Shown: positions 9,279 through 18,497, counted from the stretch's first letter. The stretch: DNA of 36,870 nt from an uncultured Caryophanales bacterium (GCA_946614095.1 CAMOGG010000010.1:1-36870), one strand, 5' to 3'. Numbers and translations are program-made. Notes: generated by a model not told the origin, from the letters alone.

Positions 9279-9308
9279 TTGAAAGATTGTAAAAAAATGT
9301 GTTATACT
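9279..9308 (+). promoter_or_regulatory. Promoter of tRNA-Leu
   Basis: TTGAAA (9279-9284), 18-nt spacer, TATACT (9303-9308) with TG extension. Confidence 0.6.
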
Positions 9309-9320
9309 CTTTTTGTACTT

Positions 9321-9407
9321 GCTTCCATGGCGGAATTGGTAGACGCGGTAGACTCAAAATCTACTTCTAGCAATAGAGTTCCGGTTCAAGTCCGGATGGG
9401 AGCACCA
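9321..9407 (+). tRNA. tRNA-Leu (anticodon CAA), CCA encoded
   Basis: Acceptor GCTTCCA/TGGGAGC + A + CCA; anticodon arm GTAGA-CTCAAAA-TCTAC; long variable arm; GGTTCAAGTCC T-arm. Confidence 0.95.
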
Positions 9408-9420
9408 TTTGGTATATAAG

Positions 9421-9445
9421 AGAAACAAATTCGTTTCTTTTTTTT
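9421..9445 (+). terminator. Terminator after tRNA-Leu
   Basis: AGAAAC-AAATTC-GTTTCT followed by a T run. Confidence 0.65.
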
Positions 9446-9495
9446 GTTTACTATGATATACTTAAATTATCGTATAGAAGATAGGAAGTGATGAG

Positions 9496-9861
9496 ATGTC
9501 TTTATTACAACCATATGTTGGCAAATTTGTTACCGCTACTTCTGCTTCTACTAAAATAGATGTGGAATCTATTATGGCGGGATGTGATTCTGTAGACAGT
9601 GAAGCTAGTAAAATAAGTGATGTCAATTCTAATATCAATAATATTGGTTCAACGATTGATAGTAATGCCTTATCTGTAGATGGAAGTACGGTTTTAAATT
9701 CTTTGGAAGAATGTTGTACAGGAATCAATGGAGTTCAAAATATGATATTTAATACTACTTCTGGAATTCGAGAGGCAGCTATTAGTGCTTATAATCAAAT
9801 TCAAGAGCAATTTAATGCAGAAGCTAGAATTCGTGATCAAGAAGCAAGTGAAAGAAATTAA
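9496..9861 (+). CDS. Small helical T7SS-type protein
   Basis: 121 aa, no signal peptide, predicted helical, followed by a DUF4176-like ORF and a toxin-like giant ORF, typical of LXG/T7SS cassettes. Confidence 0.55.
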   Translation: MSLLQPYVGKFVTATSASTKIDVESIMAGCDSVDSEASKISDVNSNINNIGSTIDSNALSVDGSTVLNSLEECCTGINGVQNMIFNTTSGIREAAISAYNQIQEQFNAEARIRDQEASERN

Positions 9862-9877
9862 AACTAGGAGTGATACT

Positions 9878-10171
9878 ATGAATCAAGAAGAGTATTTACC
9901 AGTAGGATCTGTTGTTTTATTAAAAGAAGCAGAAAGACCTGTTGTGGTTATTGGTTATAGTGTGATTGAAGAAAATAGTCAGGAAGTTTGGGACTATTTA
10001 GGATGTGCTTATCCTGTTGGAGTATTAAGTAGTGATAAAAATCTTTTGTTTCAAAAAAATCAAATTGAAAAAGTATACTATAGAGGGTATTGTGATCAGG
10101 AATGTCAGCAATTTTTAGATTTGTTAAAGCAAGATATGGAGAAGGTTCGTCATGGCAGAATTGAATTATAA
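9878..10171 (+). CDS. DUF4176-like T7SS-associated protein
   Basis: MNQEEYLPVGSVVLLKEAERPVVVIGYSVIEE...DYLGCAYPVGVLSSDKNLLFQKNQIEKVYYRGY. Start at 9878 after taggagtgatact; track start 9785 overlaps the previous gene. Confidence 0.7.
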   Translation: MNQEEYLPVGSVVLLKEAERPVVVIGYSVIEENSQEVWDYLGCAYPVGVLSSDKNLLFQKNQIEKVYYRGYCDQECQQFLDLLKQDMEKVRHGRIEL

Positions 10172-13079
10172 TGGGGATATTGTTAATCAAGCTACTTCTA
10201 GAATGGGAGAAGTGGTGGAACAATTTAGCTCTATTATTTCTTCTATTGAACATGCGACTAGTCAAATTATTTCTGCGAGAGGGTTCCAAGAATATATAGG
10301 TGGAATTGATGTATCTTACTTTAGTAATGCAATAGGAGAATGCCAAGAAGCTGTAAAAGTATTTATTTTAAATGTTCAACAAATGCAAGCACAGATTTTG
10401 TCTTATAGTCAAGATGATAAGGAGATTCAATCATTCTTAGATACATTAAATCGGTTGGATTATAAAAACTTAGACTTAAGTGGAATAGAAAGTCATATTT
10501 CTATGGGAAGAAAAGCTGACACTTTCTTTAAAAGTTTATTGAGTGATTTAGGAGTTGGAGTTTTAGGACTTGGAGAAGGAGTAGTAGATCTTTTTGAAAC
10601 TGGAGCTGATTTTCTTGCTACTGGTGGAACTTCTGTTGCCTCTATATTTACTTCTATTTATGACAAAGCAAATGGAACAGATTATACTACTAAAATGTGG
10701 AATCAGACAAAAGCTTTTGTATCAGATAAAAAGTCAGAAAACTTATTTAATTCTATTTATTCTAATACAGAGATTGGACGATATTTAAAAAATAATGCCT
10801 ATCAGTATGAAGGAGTAAGAGGTGTTACGAAGGGCTTAGGATATACAGTAGGTATGATTGGTTTAACTGCACTGACTGGTGGTGCTGCAAGTGGTGGATT
10901 AGTTGGAAGTGTAGGAGCTAATTCGTTAGCAGCAACAGCTGGAGTTTTAGGAGTAGGTAGAGGAGTAGAAGAAGCTTGGTCTGATGGAGCAACTACAGAA
11001 AAAGGACTTGCCTATGGAGTGGCTACAGGAGCATGGGATGCTGCTCAATGGTTTGCAGGAGCTAAAATTAATCAAATGGGAGGACTTGGTGACAAAATAG
11101 CTAGTGGAATCTTCAAAGGAGGCCGAAGTGGTGTAGGAGTGCGAATCGGTTTAGATATGCTTGATGGAGCTAGTGAAGGATTTGTTCAACCTGCACTAAA
11201 AATGATTTATAAAGATTACGGAGAAGGAACGCTTGTTGGAAATTATAAAGCAGCATTTGAAGAAGCTGGAGGCTGGGGAAATGTAGGAACTCAAGCAGCA
11301 ATGGCTGGTGTTATGTCTGCCGTAGGAGAATTAAGTGATGCTAGAAAAATATTAAAATCAGAACAACAAGCAAGAAAAGTAGCTGATGAATATGCAGATG
11401 CTAGTGTATCAATGGGAATGTATTCTCGTGAAAGAACTATTGATGGTGAAGAGATAGCAGATTCTCCTAGTATTTTTAATGTTACTACTAGTGACAAAGT
11501 TCCCGAAGGTTTCAAAACATTTTCCGATGGATCTTATTTACCAACTGAAGAGTATACTCAACATGGCTTTGGGGCTATTATGGCACAATTTGAACAAAAG
11601 GTAGATGCTCATCAAATGGATCTTATCATTGAACAATATAGGGGTTCTTTATCTGCTGCAGATTATACAGCATTAAAGAATGCTAATCAACTATTTATTA
11701 GTAATGGTTATGAAGTTAGTCCAAATGAATTAAAATTAATTGCTTTTCATTCTAATGGTAATGTTGGACGAATTACGGATTTGTTAGCTAATTATCAGTT
11801 TATAAGTAAGGAAGAAAATCGTTCTTTTGCGGAACAACTTTCATCTGCTTTAATAGATGGTCAAAGTATTGAAAAAAGTAATCGTATGAAATTATTCAAT
11901 GCGCATATTGATCAGTTATATGAGGGACGAAGAGATTATGAATGGCTAAATAATAATGAGTTAATTGGCAACTTAGATGAGAATAGTTTTTCTACTCGAA
12001 CTCAATTAACTAAAGAAATGGAAAAATCACAGATTCAGCAATTATTAAGTACTTATGGAATTTCTGATGATAGTATTGCTGATCAAATATTTAATACAAA
12101 GGGATACTGTGCAAATATTCGGTCTGTATTAGAAAGTACCAATTTATCTTCTAGTCAGGTTGATGCTTTAGCAGATGCTTTAGCAAATGATGTTTTTTAT
12201 CATGACAATATGGCTAAGATGAAAATAATTGATCTTATTCAACATAGAAAAGTAGATGAGGCATTTTCTTTGACAAAAAGAGTTTTGGATCCTAATTCAA
12301 ATGATATTACTCCAATTATTACTGATATTTTTCGTACTAGTGATACTTATTTTGAGGCAGGAACTACGAAAAAGGTTGGATTATATTTAAAAAGTCATTT
12401 GAGTCCTAATAGAGAATTAAGTATAGCAAGTTTCGAGAATAATAATAATTTAGAAGAAGTTAAAAATCTTATAAAAACGGCTTATGATAGGGCGAATCTA
12501 TTACGCGGTTTTGATGAGATTGTAGTAGATCTTGGTGATGGACATACTATTCCTGTTTTTGTTCAAAAAGGTATGAGAGCTTCTTCTAGTGATGTAGATT
12601 TTATCCTTGAAAATATTAAAAATTATCCTCAAGGACAAAAAGAATTATTTACTGAGTTAAAGCTTTATGATGGCAATTGTTCTCTGGATTATTTGGAGGA
12701 TAATATGAGGGTTCGTGCGAATGGATTTTGTGTTAATCAAGGAGGTACTAGTTTTGGTAGTTTGGGTAGTATTTCCATTTTTACAGGAGGATATAATAAC
12801 GATTACGTTATGAGACATGAACTTGGTCATAATGTAGATAAAATACTTACTTCCAATATAGGAGATTTATCGCATTCAAGTGAGTGGCAAGAAGCTATGC
12901 GATTAGATAAAATTGAAACCGGTGTTGATTCTATTACAGACTATGGTACTACAAATCATAAAGAGGACTTTGCAGAAAGTTTTACAGCATTATATAATAA
13001 TTTAAGTGAATTTCAACGGAAATGTCCAAATCGGTTCCGCTTATTAGTACGGTGGATGCAGCAGTATCGATTAATGTAG
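10152..13079 (+). CDS. Polymorphic toxin-like T7SS substrate with C-terminal HExxH metalloprotease domain (ATLF-like)
   Basis: 975 aa. WXG/LXG-like helical N-terminus, Gly-rich hydrophobic centre (VGMIGLTALTGGAASGGLVGSVGANS), C-terminus NDYVMRHELGHNVDKIL...DYGTTNHKEDFAESFTALYNN. Confidence 0.75.
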   Translation: MAELNYNGDIVNQATSRMGEVVEQFSSIISSIEHATSQIISARGFQEYIGGIDVSYFSNAIGECQEAVKVFILNVQQMQAQILSYSQDDKEIQSFLDTLNRLDYKNLDLSGIESHISMGRKADTFFKSLLSDLGVGVLGLGEGVVDLFETGADFLATGGTSVASIFTSIYDKANGTDYTTKMWNQTKAFVSDKKSENLFNSIYSNTEIGRYLKNNAYQYEGVRGVTKGLGYTVGMIGLTALTGGAASGGLVGSVGANSLAATAGVLGVGRGVEEAWSDGATTEKGLAYGVATGAWDAAQWFAGAKINQMGGLGDKIASGIFKGGRSGVGVRIGLDMLDGASEGFVQPALKMIYKDYGEGTLVGNYKAAFEEAGGWGNVGTQAAMAGVMSAVGELSDARKILKSEQQARKVADEYADASVSMGMYSRERTIDGEEIADSPSIFNVTTSDKVPEGFKTFSDGSYLPTEEYTQHGFGAIMAQFEQKVDAHQMDLIIEQYRGSLSAADYTALKNANQLFISNGYEVSPNELKLIAFHSNGNVGRITDLLANYQFISKEENRSFAEQLSSALIDGQSIEKSNRMKLFNAHIDQLYEGRRDYEWLNNNELIGNLDENSFSTRTQLTKEMEKSQIQQLLSTYGISDDSIADQIFNTKGYCANIRSVLESTNLSSSQVDALADALANDVFYHDNMAKMKIIDLIQHRKVDEAFSLTKRVLDPNSNDITPIITDIFRTSDTYFEAGTTKKVGLYLKSHLSPNRELSIASFENNNNLEEVKNLIKTAYDRANLLRGFDEIVVDLGDGHTIPVFVQKGMRASSSDVDFILENIKNYPQGQKELFTELKLYDGNCSLDYLEDNMRVRANGFCVNQGGTSFGSLGSISIFTGGYNNDYVMRHELGHNVDKILTSNIGDLSHSSEWQEAMRLDKIETGVDSITDYGTTNHKEDFAESFTALYNNLSEFQRKCPNRFRLLVRWMQQYRLM

Positions 13080-13093
13080 AAAGGAGAAAAAGT

Positions 13094-13336
13094 ATGGAAG
13101 AAAAGAAGATTAAATTATCTAATGGAGATGAATATACTTATATTCCAAGTAAACCTTTAGATGAACATGGTGAGACAATGTATATGGATGATTCAGGAAA
13201 AGAAGTTCCTATTGAAAAAGCAACGCATGGAATTAGACGGGTTTATAATAGTAAAGGAGAGCTTATTCGAGAAGAATTTATTTTCGTAGATTCTAATGCA
13301 GAAGATATTGATAATACGAAGTGGGCTAGTTTTTAA
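13094..13336 (+). CDS. Small hypothetical protein, candidate immunity or accessory protein
   Basis: 80 aa from ATG at 13094 (SD aaggagaaaaagt), directly after the toxin-like ORF. Confidence 0.45.
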   Translation: MEEKKIKLSNGDEYTYIPSKPLDEHGETMYMDDSGKEVPIEKATHGIRRVYNSKGELIREEFIFVDSNAEDIDNTKWASF

Positions 13337-13359
13337 ATCTTGTATAGAAGGGATGTTTT

Positions 13360-13881
13360 ATGAGAAAAATATATATTGTATTAACTTATACTGGTACATT
13401 ACTTGCTAAGTTAGTGAAAATTTATACTAGAAAGGAATACTCTCATGTATCTCTTTCTTTGGATGAAGATTTATCTCATATGTATAGTTTTGGTAGATTA
13501 AATCCTTATAATCCTTTTATAGGTGGTTTTGTACAGGAATCTCCTCATTATGGTACTTTTAAGAGATTTCATAAGACAAAAACAAAGATTTATTCTATCG
13601 AAGTGGAAGATGATCAATATGAAAGTGTAAAGTCTTTAATTGAAGATATTTGGAATCATAAAGAAATTTATCGCTTTAATTTTATTGGATTATGTGCAGT
13701 AGCATTTCATTTAAAAATTAAGAGAGAAAAATGTTTTTATTGTGCAGAGTTTGTCAAGTATGTCTTGGAACAATCTGAGTTAAATTTAAATTTACCAGAA
13801 CTAATAAAACCTAATGATTTTGCTTCTATTAATGGAGTTAAAGAAGTTTATAATGGAATATTAAAAGAATATAATTTGTAA
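13360..13881 (+). CDS. YiiX/NlpC-P60-like papain-fold cysteine hydrolase
   Basis: YSHVSLSLDEDL (His) and CFYCAEFVKYVLEQS (Cys), the permuted papain-like arrangement. Confidence 0.65.
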   Translation: MRKIYIVLTYTGTLLAKLVKIYTRKEYSHVSLSLDEDLSHMYSFGRLNPYNPFIGGFVQESPHYGTFKRFHKTKTKIYSIEVEDDQYESVKSLIEDIWNHKEIYRFNFIGLCAVAFHLKIKREKCFYCAEFVKYVLEQSELNLNLPELIKPNDFASINGVKEVYNGILKEYNL

Positions 13882-13910
13882 AGTATTTTGTACATTTTTC
13901 ATTTTATGTA

Positions 13911-13939
13911 TTGATTTAATATTTTTTTCCCGTTATAAT
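13911..13939 (+). promoter_or_regulatory. Sigma-A-type promoter of fibre locus
   Basis: TTGATT (13911-13916), 17-nt spacer, TATAAT (13934-13939); about 70-nt leader to the ATG at 14013. Confidence 0.65.
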
Positions 13940-14012
13940 TATTTTAGGCATAGTAGGAAAGGTGGCATTAGTGAGGTACGAATAAAAATATGTAAAAGCA
14001 GATGGTGATTGG

Positions 14013-14726
14013 ATGAAAAATGAAGTAGAAGTAAAAGCACAGAAAATTTATCGACGAGAAGTATTTAAGAAGGCTGTAAAACTATTGTTTTTATTCCTAT
14101 TGATTTTGACATCGGTGATTTATTTGGTTTTATATATTGTTTATGAGGGTGGAAGATTTACTGTTACTCTGGATAAGAACTTGTCTAATCGAAAGAATAT
14201 CTATTTATCTGAAAGTGGAAGAAAGAGTGGTAAAACAAGAGAGTTAGCTGCTGAAACCATTAATTATATGGATAATATTTCGATTAAATGGTTACCTGAG
14301 GGAATTGATAATGAAGGAACAGGAACGCACAATGGTGATAATTATATTGCTTATACGTTCTATGTCATTAATTCAGGAAAAGAGACTGTTCATTATTGGT
14401 ATGAGATTGATATTGATGATACGATATTAAACGTTGATGAAGCTATTCGAATCATGATTATACGAAATGGTGAAAAGACAGTTTATGCGAAAAAGAGTAG
14501 AGTAACTGGTGAAGCTGAAGCTGGTACGAAAAAATTTGCTTCGAAATCAATTGCGGTTTTGGAACAAAGAAAAAAATTTAAGCCCAATGCAAAGGATCGT
14601 TATACTGTTGTGGTATGGATTGAGGGAGATGATCCTGAATGTAAAAACGATTTACTTGGGGGAGAAATTAAGCTACACATGGATATAACCGAAGAACATG
14701 TCGATGAAAAGAAAAAAAATAAATAG
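14013..14726 (+). CDS. Membrane-anchored/exported TasA/SipW-cognate-like protein
   Basis: N-terminal TM (AVKLLFLFLLILTSVIYLVLYIVYEGG); beta-rich; C-terminal VVVWIEGDDPECKNDLLGGEIKLHMDI, matching the C-terminus of the next ORF. Confidence 0.55.
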   Translation: MKNEVEVKAQKIYRREVFKKAVKLLFLFLLILTSVIYLVLYIVYEGGRFTVTLDKNLSNRKNIYLSESGRKSGKTRELAAETINYMDNISIKWLPEGIDNEGTGTHNGDNYIAYTFYVINSGKETVHYWYEIDIDDTILNVDEAIRIMIIRNGEKTVYAKKSRVTGEAEAGTKKFASKSIAVLEQRKKFKPNAKDRYTVVVWIEGDDPECKNDLLGGEIKLHMDITEEHVDEKKKNK

Positions 14727-14743
14727 AAAAGGAGTTAATAATT

Positions 14744-15739
14744 ATGGCAAAAGCTAATAAGAAAAATGAGAGAAAAAGAAGAAAAATATTTTTAGCAATT
14801 ATCATGATTTTGTTTGTTGGTGTTGTATTAACTGCATCAACCTATGCATGGTTTACTGCTAATAGAACTGTTACGGTTGAGGCAATTGATGTACAAGTTT
14901 CTACTTCTCAAGGTTTACAAATATCAACTGATGCATCTAATTGGAAATCAATTGTTACAAATACTGATATTACAGGAGCAAATTGGACTGGAGTATTGAA
15001 CCAATTACCACAAGGAAGTAGTACTGCCGTTCCAGTTTCAACAATTGGTACAGTTAATAATGGTTTACTTGATATGTATAAAGGTACAATTGATACTGGT
15101 ACTAGTGGAGAAAATATTTTAGTAGCTGAAAAATCTACTGAAGTTAATGGTACAAGTGGAGATTTCGTAGTATTCGATTTATTCTTCCAATCATCAGCAG
15201 CACAAACAGTTTATTTGACATCAAACTCTAGTGTTGTTGCTAAAGGTACTTCAACTGGTATTCAAAATGCAGCACGTGTTGCATTCATTAAAGAAGGTAG
15301 TGTAGCATATGGTACTGCACCAGCTGATGCACAAGCATTAAGAGGTGAAATATCTAAGTGGATTTGGGAACCAAACTATGATGTTCATACAGCTGCAGCT
15401 GTAAGTAATGCATTAAACGTTTATGAGATTACTGTTGGACAAACTGGTGGATCAAAACTTGCATATAAAGGAGTTAAAGCTCCAATTGCTAAAGCAAACA
15501 ATATTCCATTAAAAAGTGGAGATACTCAATACTTTGCTGATGTTACTACAGTTGGTAGTTTAGCAAGTGGTATTCCAACTAGTGGATATTTAAATGCTTT
15601 TGATGTTGCTGAAGGTGTTACAAAAGTACGTATTTATATGTGGATTGAAGGACAAGATGTTGACTGTGAAGATCGTGCATCTGGTGGACAATTAACATTT
15701 AATTTACAATTTAGTATTGATCCTAATGCTGGATCATAA
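14744..15739 (+). CDS. Candidate major surface fibre subunit (SipW-cognate signal peptide)
   Basis: Signal KIFLAIIMILFVGVVLTASTYAWFTANRTVTVEAIDVQVSTSQG (TYAWF motif); C-terminal VRIYMWIEGQDVDCEDRASGGQLTFNLQFSI; Ala/Thr/Ser/Gly-rich; own terminator. Confidence 0.65.
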   Translation: MAKANKKNERKRRKIFLAIIMILFVGVVLTASTYAWFTANRTVTVEAIDVQVSTSQGLQISTDASNWKSIVTNTDITGANWTGVLNQLPQGSSTAVPVSTIGTVNNGLLDMYKGTIDTGTSGENILVAEKSTEVNGTSGDFVVFDLFFQSSAAQTVYLTSNSSVVAKGTSTGIQNAARVAFIKEGSVAYGTAPADAQALRGEISKWIWEPNYDVHTAAAVSNALNVYEITVGQTGGSKLAYKGVKAPIAKANNIPLKSGDTQYFADVTTVGSLASGIPTSGYLNAFDVAEGVTKVRIYMWIEGQDVDCEDRASGGQLTFNLQFSIDPNAGS

Positions 15740-15755
15740 GATTCTTTTAAAATTT

Positions 15756-15785
15756 GAAAAGCCTTCCTTGAGGAGGCTTTTTATT
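15756..15785 (+). terminator. Rho-independent terminator
   Basis: AAAAGCCTTCC-TTGA-GGAGGCTTTTT (one bulge). Confidence 0.75.
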
Positions 15786-15801
15786 CTATGGGGTGAGTGA
15801 A

Positions 15802-15954
15802 ATGGATAATAAGATTGAAGAAATTCAAAAACTTAGTAATGAGGATTTATTAGCTTTACATTCTGCTATTACGGAACATTTGAAATATTTAGATGAGAAA
15901 ATCATTTCAGATGAAGAAGAAAAAGCAACAGATGGTGGTGATGCAAGTGAGTAA
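15802..15954 (+). CDS. Small 50-aa acidic protein
   Basis: SD gggtgagtga; MDNKIEEIQKLSNEDLLALHSAITEHLKYLDEKIISDEEEKATDGGDASE*. Not in ORF track. Confidence 0.5.
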   Translation: MDNKIEEIQKLSNEDLLALHSAITEHLKYLDEKIISDEEEKATDGGDASE

Positions 15955-17578
15955 TCTAAATGAAATTTCTGTTATGAAAGAAATAGAAATTAATAAAAAT
16001 CATATTGAACAATTTCCAATGGAAACTGAAGAAGGCACAAAAAGAACAAAAGAAAAGTTTCATATGAATGCTGTTAATGAAAGAAACATTTATGTTCAAA
16101 AACAACATGCTGTATTTGATCAATATCGTATTGAATGTGAAAATGAAATGAAAAAGAGAATCAAAGAGTTAATGCCACAAGATAAATCTTCTGAATATGA
16201 AAACGGTATTAAAGAAGTAGATGAGTTGCTTTATTTGGTTAAATTGAATTCCAATATTTCAAATGGTTTTAAATTAGGATTAGATTTTATTGTTGCTTCT
16301 ATCCAAGATGATTCTTCTTTAGAAGATATTAATCGTATTTTAAAAAGTTTTATCGATAAGTTTCAAGATTTAGGAATTTATTTATCGATTCAAGATTTTT
16401 CTTATACCATGTTTACAGAGCAATATATGAGTTCATTTCTTCGTAATTCTTCTAGTGATGTTATGAAGGATGTTTTTGAGAAAATATATTTTACTTGTCC
16501 TGATATTATGATGCAATTAAAGATGAATTTGATTCATATCTTAGAAAAGTATAAATCTCAGTTAGAAAAATATGTTGTTTCTTTGAAAAATAAATTGTTT
16601 TTAGAACATCAAGTAAATGATAATAATGTTATTGAGAAATATACAGTGGTTCGTTATCAATCAGGTAATGAAGTTGCGATAGATCCATATTATAATACGA
16701 TTTTGTTTACAGAAGGAAAAAAGAAGATTTCTGATTATGTAGAGGGATCTCCAACTCGTCAAAAAAATTATAATGCATTTGCAAGTAATGGTAACTATGA
16801 TGAATTAGGAGAAGAAGAGAAAAAACATTATAATTCTGCTGTAATGGGACTATATCTTACTTTAAATGAATTAAAGAAGTATTATCATTATGAATTTATT
16901 TTAAAAGATTTGTTAGAACGATATAAAAATAAAGATGCTGCGAAAGGACAATATGCAACTAAGAAGAAAGAGCTTGAAAAGGAAGAAAAAACTAGAGTAT
17001 CTCTTTATAAAGAATATCAAAAAGCTAGTGGTATCGGATTGTTTGCTAAAAAGAATGAAACAAAGATGAAAAATGCAATGTTAAAAATGAATGAACATAT
17101 TCGTAAACTAAATACTCTTTATGAAGAATATCGTGATTTAGATATTACCAATAAATTGAATAGTCTTACTGAGTCAGCTAGTATTTATGATTTGTTTTCT
17201 ATTGCACTTACCTCTTTTCCTTTTTTAGAAAAATGTTTTCAAAAAGAAGAGATATTTCAAGAATTTACTTTAGAGGAAAATGTAGAGGAATATTTTAAAT
17301 TTATCTATAATCCAAATAATAGTGTATTAAGAAAAGTTAATGTTTTTGCAGATTATGATCTTGTTTCTGTTGTTGCAGAAAAATATAAATTGTTAAATCT
17401 TGTTGTTACAAGTGAAATGATTGATCCGGATAATATTGATGCTACCATGGAAAGTGTTAAGTTTATTAATTTAATACAAAACATTGAACGTTCTCCTATT
17501 TCTCTTCATACGATTGATATAATTTGTCAGATGTTAGAAATTGTTGGGAAAGAGGAACAAACAAGTGAAATGATTTAA
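15941..17578 (+). CDS. Hypothetical cytosolic helical/coiled-coil protein
   Basis: About 545 aa from ATG 15941 (track 15893). Overlaps the 50-aa ORF, suggesting translational coupling. No recognised motif. Confidence 0.6.
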   Translation: MQVSNLNEISVMKEIEINKNHIEQFPMETEEGTKRTKEKFHMNAVNERNIYVQKQHAVFDQYRIECENEMKKRIKELMPQDKSSEYENGIKEVDELLYLVKLNSNISNGFKLGLDFIVASIQDDSSLEDINRILKSFIDKFQDLGIYLSIQDFSYTMFTEQYMSSFLRNSSSDVMKDVFEKIYFTCPDIMMQLKMNLIHILEKYKSQLEKYVVSLKNKLFLEHQVNDNNVIEKYTVVRYQSGNEVAIDPYYNTILFTEGKKKISDYVEGSPTRQKNYNAFASNGNYDELGEEEKKHYNSAVMGLYLTLNELKKYYHYEFILKDLLERYKNKDAAKGQYATKKKELEKEEKTRVSLYKEYQKASGIGLFAKKNETKMKNAMLKMNEHIRKLNTLYEEYRDLDITNKLNSLTESASIYDLFSIALTSFPFLEKCFQKEEIFQEFTLEENVEEYFKFIYNPNNSVLRKVNVFADYDLVSVVAEKYKLLNLVVTSEMIDPDNIDATMESVKFINLIQNIERSPISLHTIDIICQMLEIVGKEEQTSEMI

Positions 17579-17638
17579 AGTTATTTAATTATTGGATACT
17601 ATTGTTTCTTGTGTTTGAGTCGATTGTTTTTTTTCTTC

Positions 17639-17667
17639 TTGACACTAATTATGGATTTAGGTATTAT
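17639..17667 (+). promoter_or_regulatory. Sigma-A-type promoter
   Basis: TTGACA (17639-17644), 17-nt spacer, TATTAT (17662-17667). Confidence 0.65.
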
Positions 17668-17687
17668 TAAATTTGGAGGGATATGTT

Positions 17688-17981
17688 ATGGAAATACTAT
17701 CATTAGAAGATATTGAAACTTGTAGTAGTTATGTTGATGCTGTGTATAAACGTTTTGATGATTATTGTAATAAAATTACTAGATTAATCAATGCTTTTCA
17801 GAATGAACATATTGTTGAAACTTTTTCGGTTTCTGGAAATTTTGGTCAAAAGCAAATCGATAATTTGGAATCAATAAAGGATATTATTAGAAGAAATAAT
17901 GAAAAATTATCATCTGACTTGATTCCTTGTACTAAAAAATATCTTGAAACTCAAGAAAGATTGAATCAATCTGGACGTTAG
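17688..17981 (+). CDS. Small helical WXG100/T7SS-like protein
   Basis: 97 aa from ATG 17688 (SD ggaggg); helical, no signal peptide; paired with the next helical ORF. Confidence 0.45.
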   Translation: MEILSLEDIETCSSYVDAVYKRFDDYCNKITRLINAFQNEHIVETFSVSGNFGQKQIDNLESIKDIIRRNNEKLSSDLIPCTKKYLETQERLNQSGR

Positions 17982-17992
17982 GAGGGGTTGTT

Positions 17993-18451
17993 ATGGATTC
18001 AAATGAAAAAAATAATTATGATGATTATAGTTATATAAATCATCTTAATGAAAATGATATAGAGTTGTTATCTTATAAGGCTTATCGTACCATTGAACAA
18101 AGTGGTGATAGTGCTTTGTTAGAGCTAGCTCAGGCGGTGGGAAATTTAGGTAGGATAGAATCTGATGGACCTAGTACTACATTTAATTGGATTACTACTG
18201 AGGGCATTTATAAGATAAGCGAAATTCTTTCTAAAACTAATGTTTCTTTGGGTAATGCTTGGGATGACTGTGCTGATTTATGTTTAAAAATTGATGAAAA
18301 AGTATTATCTATTATTAATAATTTGGTTAAAGCCATTAATCAATATGCTGATGCTTCTTATCAAATGGAACAAGAAGCTACAGCAGCTGCACAACAATAT
18401 AATGAGTCTGCTAATTCTTACCTTAGTGAACTTGATAGTATAGAGATTTAA
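17993..18451 (+). CDS. Helical WXG/T7SS-like protein
   Basis: 152 aa; central NAWDDCADLCLKIDEKVLSIINNLVKAINQYADASYQMEQEATAAAQQYNES resembles LXG/WXG helical hairpins. Confidence 0.45.
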   Translation: MDSNEKNNYDDYSYINHLNENDIELLSYKAYRTIEQSGDSALLELAQAVGNLGRIESDGPSTTFNWITTEGIYKISEILSKTNVSLGNAWDDCADLCLKIDEKVLSIINNLVKAINQYADASYQMEQEATAAAQQYNESANSYLSELDSIEI

Positions 18452-18497
18452 GAGACTCTATATTATAAATTTGAATAAAAAGCATGTTATTTTTAAT

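Noticed and set aside
9462-9728. 88-aa - strand ORF antisense to the T7SS small protein
   Set aside because: The opposite strand has a proper SD and cassette context; this frame has neither.
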